From Crocinitomicaceae bacterium (GTDB lineage Bacteria > Bacteroidota > Bacteroidia > Flavobacteriales_D > Crocinitomicaceae): a stretch of DNA of 5,803 nt. The stretch spans positions 1-5,803 of the forward strand of contig WTIB01000179.1 of the NCBI GenBank assembly GCA_011522905.1. Direction: 5' to 3'. The translations under genes and the position numbers were made by a program. Positions within the stretch are counted from its first letter, which is position 1; every line of letters begins with the position of its first letter. This document shows, piece after piece, positions 1 to 4,877 of this stretch. Under the pieces are notes generated by a model. The model searched no databases. It saw only the letters and a list, made by a program, of their open reading frames with translations, and was not told where the DNA came from.

Positions 1-354
1 CCAAAATATAATGATAAAGTTGGTTTCCCATTCATGAACATGGGTCTGATGGTAATGAATAAATCAATTGCCAAATTTCTTAATGGTCAAACGGCTAAAC
101 AGTTTATTGAACGTCAAGAATTTAAAATGTTTGTTGATGGTGTTGGTGCATGGAAATGGTCAACAGATCAGACTCTATTAAACTACTTCATGAAATCTCG
201 TAACGTGCCTGTTAAACACATGCACTGGAAGTGGAATGGACTTTATAGTGCCAATAAGAAAATTGATGAATGCCACTTCGTGCATTTTTTCTTGAAAGAT
301 CTTTTACCCGAACGAGGTGAAAACGTAAAAGAATTAATGGAGCAGATTTCGTGA
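1..354 (+). CDS. Probable glycosyltransferase, C-terminal part (5' end outside window)
   Basis: The frame is open from the first base, giving 117 codons before TGA, so the true start lies upstream and the internal ATG at 34 is not the start. The visible part carries DQTLLNYF (window codons 56-63), then WKWNGLY (76-82) and HFVHFF (92-97). The order 'Asp-Gln plus LLN, then a W.WN segment, then a late His-Phe' resembles the C-terminal half of GT-A-fold transferases such as family GT8, where the DQ.LLN helix and a late metal-binding His are characteristic. From that I infer transfer of a sugar from a nucleotide-sugar donor, probably in surface polysaccharide or glycan synthesis; donor and acceptor cannot be told. 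No signal peptide or membrane segment is visible in this part. It converges on the band-7 remnant with only 10 bp between the two stop codons. The family call is from motif resemblance only and could be another DQ-containing nucleotide-sugar transferase. Confidence 0.55.
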   Translation, partial: PKYNDKVGFPFMNMGLMVMNKSIAKFLNGQTAKQFIERQEFKMFVDGVGAWKWSTDQTLLNYFMKSRNVPVKHMHWKWNGLYSANKKIDECHFVHFFLKDLLPERGENVKELMEQIS

Positions 355-364
355 TCTTAATCTC

Positions 365-568
365 TCACAGGGGTAATATAAATGGAATAATTAAAGATAA
401 ACCAGAAACACGAATCGATTGAAACTTTCCAAATCGCTCTATAACAGCAGCAGAAGCTTCCCTTACAATTAAAATTGTTTTAAAAATCAACAGGGAAATA
501 ACCAGAAAAATTACAATATTGGGTACCGCTTCAGAAAGATCTGTGCGTAAAATAAGGTTGGTGAACAT
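365..568 (-). pseudogene. Truncated SPFH/band-7 (stomatin-like) gene remnant, N-terminal 67 codons
   Basis: The 67-residue product starts with a short polar stretch, then a hydrophobic segment (about residues 17-35, NIVIFLVISLLIFKTILIV), then REASAAVIERFGKF (36-49) and GLSLIIPFI (56-64). This is the usual opening of band-7/SPFH membrane proteins: one N-terminal membrane anchor followed by 'aaVveRfGkf....pGL.fiiPfiD'. Family members normally run on for roughly 250-300 further residues containing the SPFH domain and a coiled coil. Here the reading ends after 'IIPFI' with LPL and TGA, and the bases beyond are the antisense of the intact end of the neighbouring glycosyltransferase-like gene. Nothing further of the family is seen in any frame of the remaining bases. 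I therefore read it as a remnant left by a deletion or rearrangement whose breakpoint lies near 370-376. It starts 7 bp after the dnaA stop on the same strand and may still be transcribed as a small membrane peptide. A sequencing or assembly junction is the alternative explanation. Confidence 0.6.
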
Positions 569-575
569 AATTATA

Positions 576-2006
576 TTATTGAATGGTTAATTTCTTTTCA
601 AGCTCTTCAAGATAAAGTCGGAATTGCTTATCTGTCTCAGACAGGTTCACAACGGTTCGACATGCGTGAAGAACAGTTGCATGATCTTTCCCTCCACAAT
701 GAGCACCGATATTGGCCAAGGAGGATTTTGTCATTTTTTTAGAAAAATACATAGAGATTTGTCTTGCCTGTACCACCTCTCTTTTTCTTGTTTTCGACTT
801 GAGAATCTCTATTGGAAGATCAAAATAATCACATACCACTTTCTGTATGTATTCAATAGAAACTTCGCGAGCTGTACTTCGAACGAATTTATCTACCATT
901 TGCTTGGCAAGATCGAGCGTTATTGCCTTCTTGGTTAAAGAGGCCTGAGCCAGAAGGGTATTTAAAGCACCTTCAATTTCTCTAACATTTGTGTTTATTG
1001 AATAAGCCAAGTATTCCACTACCTCTTTTGGCAATTCAATTCCGCTACCATACATTTTTTTCTGAAGTATAGCAATTCGCGTTTCGAGATCTGGAGTACC
1101 TAAATCAGCAGATAAACCCCACTTAAATCTCGATAATAACCTTTGCTCCATTCCTTGCATTTCGACAGGAGCTTTATCCGAGGTTAATACAATTTGTTTT
1201 CCGTTTTGATGTAGGTGATTAAAGATTGAGAAGAATACATCTTGTGTTCTTTCCTTTCCAGCAAAAAACTGAACGTCATCAATAATCAAAACATCAATCA
1301 TTTGATAGAAATGAACAAAATCATTCGTGGATTGATTTTTTATAGCGTCAATAAATTGATGTGCAAATTTTTCCGACTGCACATAAAGTACTGTTTTATT
1401 CGGGAAGTTTTCTTTGACCGAAATTCCGATTGAATGCGCCAAGTGTGTCTTACCTAAACCAACACCACCATATATTAATAATGGATTAAAGGCCGTACCT
1501 CCTGGCTTATTTGCAACCGCAAATCCTGAAGCTCTCGCCAACCTGTTGCATTCTCCTTCAATAAAATTGTCGAAGGTAAACGCCGGAATCAAATTAGATT
1601 CAATGTTTAATTTTTTGAGTCCAGGAATAACAAATGGATTTCTAATTTGCTTTTCATTTCCACTAATGGGAACATTTACTGGAGAATTTTTTAGTGAGTT
1701 CGAACTGTGAGCAGGAATTTTAACGGTATATGGATTACTTGTTTTATTATTATTTTCCATAACAATACTGTATTCTAAACTGCCATCACTTCCCAATTGC
1801 TTTTTTACCACTTTTCTTAATAAAGTGATGTAATTTTCTTCCAACCACTCATAGAAAAAATAAGAAGGTACTTGAATAGTCAAAACGTTTTTTTCTAGTT
1901 TAATAGGAACGATTGGTTCAAACCAGGTTTTAAACGCTTGAAGTGAAATGTTATCCTTAATGACTTTTAGACAAGATTCCCATGCACCCTCGTGGTTTTT
2001 ACTCAT
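576..2006 (-). CDS. dnaA: Chromosomal replication initiator protein DnaA
   Basis: DnaA binds DnaA boxes at the replication origin, forms an ATP-dependent oligomer, melts the duplex and recruits the replicative helicase. All four domains are visible in 476 residues, a normal length. Domain I (about 1-80, AWESCLKVIKDNIS...TWFEPI) mediates self- and helicase interaction. A low-complexity linker (about 81-135) is rich in Asn, Ser and Pro. The AAA+ domain III (about 140-350) has Walker A GGVGLGKTH at 180-188, Walker B IIDDVQ at 241-246, sensor I LTSD at 274-277, an arginine-finger segment RLLSRFKWGL at 289-298 (R293 aligning with the E. coli finger R285) and sensor II NVREIEGAL at 340-348. Domain IV (about 375-476) holds KREVVQARQ and the signature KDHATVLHACRTV at 440-452. 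The position corresponding to E. coli T435 is Ala443, a substitution I recall as common in this phylum. No Shine-Dalgarno site precedes the ATG. The gene is divergent from the thioesterase across a 225-bp spacer. Confidence 0.98.
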   Translation of the reverse strand: MSKNHEGAWESCLKVIKDNISLQAFKTWFEPIVPIKLEKNVLTIQVPSYFFYEWLEENYITLLRKVVKKQLGSDGSLEYSIVMENNNKTSNPYTVKIPAHSSNSLKNSPVNVPISGNEKQIRNPFVIPGLKKLNIESNLIPAFTFDNFIEGECNRLARASGFAVANKPGGTAFNPLLIYGGVGLGKTHLAHSIGISVKENFPNKTVLYVQSEKFAHQFIDAIKNQSTNDFVHFYQMIDVLIIDDVQFFAGKERTQDVFFSIFNHLHQNGKQIVLTSDKAPVEMQGMEQRLLSRFKWGLSADLGTPDLETRIAILQKKMYGSGIELPKEVVEYLAYSINTNVREIEGALNTLLAQASLTKKAITLDLAKQMVDKFVRSTAREVSIEYIQKVVCDYFDLPIEILKSKTRKREVVQARQISMYFSKKMTKSSLANIGAHCGGKDHATVLHACRTVVNLSETDKQFRLYLEELEKKLTIQ

Positions 2007-2069
2007 AGCAGATTGTTTCTAATTTGGTTTAACTTGTAAATCAATAAAGTATTGACTACCGACTTTCTT

Positions 2070-2082
2070 AGGACAAATATTC
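2070..2082 (-). promoter_or_regulatory. Candidate dnaA promoter -7 element
   Basis: On the minus strand the sequence reads GAATATTTGTCCT, containing AATATTTG (2081 down to 2074), one mismatch from the Bacteroidota -7 consensus TAnnTTTG. It would start transcription about 60 nt upstream of the dnaA ATG. No clear -33 TTG is found about 20 bp further upstream, where the sequence is mostly A/T runs, so the call is weak. A nearly identical box faces the other way at 2169-2180, which is the main reason for listing it. Confidence 0.35.
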
Positions 2083-2142
2083 TCATAAAAAAGTTAAAAA
2101 AAAACCCGATTTGCTATTGACTTTTTAAAAACTTTTTTTAAG

Positions 2143-2159
2143 TGAAAGTGACACTTTCA
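2143..2159. promoter_or_regulatory. 17-bp palindrome, candidate operator
   Basis: TGAAAGTG and CACTTTCA form perfect 8-bp inverted arms around a single central A at 2151. Two further outer pairs (2141/2161 and 2140/2162) match after one mismatch. The arms lie too close together for a stable RNA hairpin loop and no T-run terminator follows directly, so a dimeric repressor or activator site is the more natural reading. It sits 72 bp before the thioesterase start and overlaps the -33 position of the candidate rightward promoter, where a bound regulator could block RNA polymerase. Which regulator would bind is unknown. Confidence 0.45.
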
Positions 2160-2168
2160 GTTTGATTG

Positions 2169-2180
2169 GAATTTTGTCCT
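2169..2180 (+). promoter_or_regulatory. Candidate thioesterase-hutG-hutF promoter -7 element
   Basis: The plus strand reads GAATTTTGTCCT. Its first eight bases (GAATTTTG) are one mismatch from TAnnTTTG, and the whole differs from the dnaA-facing box GAATATTTGTCCT by a single extra base. Transcription would begin near 2183, giving a leader of about 48 nt before the thioesterase ATG. No perfect -33 TTG is present; the place it should occupy falls inside the palindrome at 2143-2159. The call is an inference from symmetry and spacing. Confidence 0.35.
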
Positions 2181-2231
2181 TACTAATCTAATATTTATTT
2201 AGCTTTATCAAAAGAAAAAATAGACAAATTA

Positions 2232-2633
2232 ATGATCTCCCACGAAATACAGCTAAGAATAAGATATGGTGAAACAGACCAGATGGGTTTTTGTTATTAT
2301 GGAAATTATGCACAATTTCTTGAGGTAGCTCGTGTTGAAACCCTAAGAAAGTTTGGAATATCTTACAAAGAACTTGAGGAAGAGGGCATTTTGCTTCCAG
2401 TTAGGAACTTTTCAATCAAGTATATTGCTCCTGCAAAATACGATGACATTATTCACATCCAAACAGTCGTAAATGAAATAAAAAACGCCCAAATTATTTT
2501 TACATATTCTATTTTTTTAAACAAAAAGCTTATTGCGACGGCTCAGACAGAATTGGTTTTTGTCTCTGCAAAAAACTTCAGGCCAATGAGTATGCCAAAA
2601 CAATTTGAGCTTTTAAAGCAAAAGCTGGTGTAA
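2232..2633 (+). CDS. YbgC/4HBT-family acyl-CoA thioesterase
   Basis: This is a 133-residue single hotdog-fold protein, the usual size for the YbgC/FadM-like group, which hydrolyse acyl-CoA thioesters in the cytoplasm as small oligomers. The N-terminal signature RYGETDQMGFCYYGNY (residues 11-26) followed by EVARVE (31-36) matches the family pattern 'D..G...n..Y....e.aR'; Asp16 corresponds to the conserved active-site Asp. The His that follows in E. coli YbgC (VVYHASY) is Tyr here (FCYYGNY), a variant I recall from Bacteroidota members. The later YIAPAKYDDIIHIQTVV segment (64-80) is the usual strand pairing of the fold. The start is the first ATG of the frame and has no Shine-Dalgarno site. It is divergent from dnaA and lies 17 bp ahead of hutG, so it probably shares a transcript with the hut genes, although it has no evident role in histidine breakdown. 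The acyl substrate cannot be told from sequence. Confidence 0.9.
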   Translation: MISHEIQLRIRYGETDQMGFCYYGNYAQFLEVARVETLRKFGISYKELEEEGILLPVRNFSIKYIAPAKYDDIIHIQTVVNEIKNAQIIFTYSIFLNKKLIATAQTELVFVSAKNFRPMSMPKQFELLKQKLV

Positions 2634-2650
2634 AAGACATCAAAAAAATA

Positions 2651-3469
2651 ATGTACGAAAAAGAAGAGCTGCCATACAAAATCAAATACCCAAAACAGCA
2701 TAAAACAGGTATTCTCCTCAGCATACCTCATTGTGGCATTTCTTTTCCAAATGAAATTCAAAGTCATTTTAATGAACAAAAGATGATGTATCCTGATGAT
2801 ACGGATTGGTATTTGGAAAAACTCTACGATTTTGCGGCATCTATGGGTATAACTGTAATTGAAGCTGTATACTCAAGATGGGTGATTGATTTGAATCGAA
2901 CTCCTCAAAATAAAAATCTTTACAATGATGGAAGAATCATTACTGCCTTATGTCCAACAACGGACTTTTTGGGAGATCCCTTGTATAAATCTAGGGAATT
3001 TGAGCCAGGTAGAAATGAAGTTGATCGGAGACTCATAAAATATTACAAGCCATACCACAAGAAGATTGACGAACTGCTCGAAGAGCTTCAGAATGAGTTT
3101 GGTGAAGTTATTTTTTGGGACGCACACTCAATTCGGAGAAACGTAGTTACCATTCAAAAAGAAGATTTCCCAGATTTAATTCTCGGAAACAATGATGAAG
3201 CAACTGCCTCCTCTAAAATCATTAATAATGTGTTAAACTCACTACGAGAAAGTGGGCTTGAAGTCAAACACAATCATCCCTTTAAAGGTGGATATTTAAC
3301 AAGATCAAAAGGAAATCCTCAAAATAAGATACATGCACTTCAATTAGAAATGTCAAAAGATTTGTACATGTCCAATAATGAGCTCAATTACGATGAGAAG
3401 AAAGCAGAGGAGATAAAGAAAATACTTATAAAAACATTTAAGAATCTAATCACTTTAATGAATGAATGA
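2651..3469 (+). CDS. hutG: N-formylglutamate amidohydrolase (HutG type)
   Basis: The enzyme hydrolyses N-formyl-L-glutamate to L-glutamate and formate, the last step of the five-step histidine degradation route; it is a cytoplasmic metal-dependent hydrolase. The 272 residues match the family's usual length and motifs in order: SIPHCG at 24-29, DDTDWY at 49-54, SRWVIDLNR at 75-83, WDAHSI at 156-161, LGN at 178-180, HNHPFKGGYLTR at 207-218 and LQLEMS at 230-235. His27, Asp50 or Asp52, His159 and Glu233 are plausible metal or catalytic residues judging from their place in conserved motifs. This family (PF05013-type) differs from the arginase-like formimidoylglutamase that some species also call HutG. 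The downstream hutF, whose product is exactly this enzyme's substrate, strongly supports the assignment. Its last codons overlap the start of hutF by 8 bp. No Shine-Dalgarno site is seen; the ATG follows an A-rich stretch. Confidence 0.92.
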   Translation: MYEKEELPYKIKYPKQHKTGILLSIPHCGISFPNEIQSHFNEQKMMYPDDTDWYLEKLYDFAASMGITVIEAVYSRWVIDLNRTPQNKNLYNDGRIITALCPTTDFLGDPLYKSREFEPGRNEVDRRLIKYYKPYHKKIDELLEELQNEFGEVIFWDAHSIRRNVVTIQKEDFPDLILGNNDEATASSKIINNVLNSLRESGLEVKHNHPFKGGYLTRSKGNPQNKIHALQLEMSKDLYMSNNELNYDEKKAEEIKKILIKTFKNLITLMNE

Positions 3470-4823
3470 ATTTGCATTTAAAGGAATCCTGCAAAAAGAG
3501 GGTTGGATAGAAAGCGTCAAAATCAAAACTAATGATGATGGTATCATTTTAGCAATTGAAAAAGATGACAAAACCACTCATAAAGATTATGCCATACCTG
3601 GATTTCAAAATGCGCATTCTCATGCTTTTCAATACGCAATGGCTGGTTTGGCTGAGCTTCATCCAATTACAGAAACTCAAAATGATTTTTGGAGCTGGAG
3701 AAAAACCATGTACCAAATTGCCTTGAATATAAGTCCTGAGCAATTGGAACATATCGCGGCAATGCTTTACAAGGAGATGCTGCGAAATGGTTATACTCAT
3801 GTAGCAGAATTCCATTATTTGCATCATGACAAAAACGGAATAAAATATAATAATCAAGCTGAAATGAGCCAACGACTGATGTCGGCTGCTCAAACTGCAG
3901 GAATAAAAATCACCCTCATACCTATATTTTATCAAAATGGTGGTTTTGGTAAAAAATCAGAGAAGGAGCAGCGTAGATTCATATCAAATTCAATTGACGA
4001 CTACCTAGCACTTTTCCAGTCTTGTGAGGAATGTATAGGTAACTTTCCAAATGCTTCGGTTGGTTATGGGGTACATTCAATGCGCGCTGTTGATACAGAA
4101 AATATTATTCGTTTAAGTCAATTAAAGAAAGAAAGTATCCCGATACATATTCATGTTTCAGAGCAACTCAAAGAAATTGAAGAATGCATATCTTATTTGG
4201 GTCAAAGACCGGTAGAATGGCTTTCGAATCATATTGAGATTGATGAAAATTATCATTTGGTTCATGCAACGCATCTCATAGATGAAGAGGTTGAATATAT
4301 TTCAAACGCAAGAGCCAATGTTGTTTTATGCCCGAGTACAGAAGGCAATTTAGGAGATGGAATATTCCCATTAAAACAATTTCTCAAACATAATGGCAAC
4401 TGGTCTATAGGAACAGATAGCCATGTTGGAATTAACCCGCTTGAAGAAATTCGAATCTTAGATTACGGACAACGCCTCATTACCCACAACAGAAATACAT
4501 TTGGAAATCGAGACAGTGGAGACAATGGACTACTTGCGATTGAAAGCGCCTACATAAACGGTAAAAAAGCAATGGGTATTGACCAAAATGATTTTTTTGA
4601 GATAGGTAAGCCTCTTGACGCCTTGGTATTATCTTGTGAACATCCTTTGCTCCAAAGCACCTCCTCAAAAAACAGGAGTAATACCATCATATATTCGGGA
4701 GATAGCTCTATGTATAAAGGGACTATTGTCAATGGTAAATGGGTGATTGATAAAGGGCTTCACAAAAATCAAAATATCGATACTCATTTTTTAAAGACAA
4801 TGAAAGAGCTTAACGTGAGATAA
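3462..4823 (+). CDS. hutF: Formimidoylglutamate deiminase HutF
   Basis: HutF deiminates N-formimidoyl-L-glutamate to N-formyl-L-glutamate and ammonia, feeding HutG. It belongs to the amidohydrolase superfamily with one zinc. The 453 residues are full length for the family. Visible signatures are PGFQNAHSHAFQYAMAGLAE around 46-65 with metal ligands H52 and H54, the substrate-contact segment GVHSMRAV (203-210), HIHVSEQ (229-235) with the third metal His at H231, HATHL (268-272) carrying the likely catalytic His, CPSTEGNLGDGIFP (290-303) and GTDSHVGINPLEE (317-329) with metal ligand D319. The NLGDGIFP and TDSHVGINPLEE segments separate HutF from guanine or chlorohydrolase relatives. The ATG at 3462 lies inside the last codons of hutG (ATGAATGAATGA), which suggests coupled translation. 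HutH, HutU and HutI are not in the window and are presumably encoded elsewhere. No recognisable terminator follows. Confidence 0.95.
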   Translation: MNEFAFKGILQKEGWIESVKIKTNDDGIILAIEKDDKTTHKDYAIPGFQNAHSHAFQYAMAGLAELHPITETQNDFWSWRKTMYQIALNISPEQLEHIAAMLYKEMLRNGYTHVAEFHYLHHDKNGIKYNNQAEMSQRLMSAAQTAGIKITLIPIFYQNGGFGKKSEKEQRRFISNSIDDYLALFQSCEECIGNFPNASVGYGVHSMRAVDTENIIRLSQLKKESIPIHIHVSEQLKEIEECISYLGQRPVEWLSNHIEIDENYHLVHATHLIDEEVEYISNARANVVLCPSTEGNLGDGIFPLKQFLKHNGNWSIGTDSHVGINPLEEIRILDYGQRLITHNRNTFGNRDSGDNGLLAIESAYINGKKAMGIDQNDFFEIGKPLDALVLSCEHPLLQSTSSKNRSNTIIYSGDSSMYKGTIVNGKWVIDKGLHKNQNIDTHFLKTMKELNVR

Positions 4824-4877
4824 ATATTAAGAACAAAACTTTAAAATCAAATTTCTTTTTTCTAACTTAAAGAGTAT
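4824..4877. other. Short AT-rich spacer between hutF and the membrane protein gene
   Basis: These 54 bp are strongly A/T-rich with a T6 run near 4856-4861, but I can find no GC-paired stem before it, so no intrinsic terminator is called. No TAnnTTTG promoter match is seen either. Read-through from hutF into the next gene is therefore possible. A weak purine stretch AAAGAG (4869-4874) precedes the ATG of the membrane protein gene. Confidence 0.5.

Larger units (their letters stand above)
2007..2231. other. Divergent AT-rich intergenic region between dnaA and the thioesterase-hut genes
   Basis: These 225 bp separate two divergent starts and must hold both promoters. The sequence is very AT-rich: bases 2091-2140 contain only 10 G/C in 50. 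Visible structure includes an A9 run at 2096-2104, direct repeats ACTTTTT at 2120-2126 and 2131-2137 (11 bp apart, about one helical turn), a 17-bp palindrome at 2143-2159, and the octamer AGGACAAA at 2070-2077 facing its inverted copy at 2173-2180. The closest things to a DnaA box (TTATCCACA) have two mismatches, for example TTATCAAAA near 2205, so I do not call an origin. No open reading frame of note and no RNA gene was seen. Confidence 0.8.

Noticed and set aside
355..364. Bidirectional terminator between the convergent glycosyltransferase-like gene and the band-7 remnant
   Set aside because: Only 10 bp, without a palindrome or T-run.
624..938. Open frame of 104 codons on the plus strand inside dnaA
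   Set aside because: It is antisense to the conserved DnaA domain IV, shows no family resemblance and is a shadow of dnaA.
1242..1710. Two plus-strand open frames (1242-1433 and 1414-1710) inside dnaA
   Set aside because: They are opposite the Walker A/B region of dnaA and its linker; the sequence constraint belongs to dnaA.
2117..2141. Repeats ACTTTTT and the run TTTTTAAAAA as a terminator or hairpin
   Set aside because: The stem would be A/T only and lies between divergent promoters, where a terminator makes no sense; the 11-bp direct repeat is compatible with chance in A/T-rich DNA.
2200..2215. TTATCAAAA as a DnaA box
   Set aside because: Two mismatches from TTATCCACA, single copy, in very AT-rich sequence; expected by chance.
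2543..2779. Minus-strand open frame across the thioesterase/hutG junction
   Set aside because: It overlaps two well supported genes in antisense, and its Phe-rich composition is what the reverse of Lys/Glu-rich coding gives.
3549..3935. Minus-strand open frame of 128 codons inside hutF
   Set aside because: It is antisense to the HutF metal-binding N-terminal half and has no recognisable protein features.
4480..4732. Two minus-strand open frames near the 3' end of hutF
   Set aside because: Both are short shadows of hutF with no start signal or family match.
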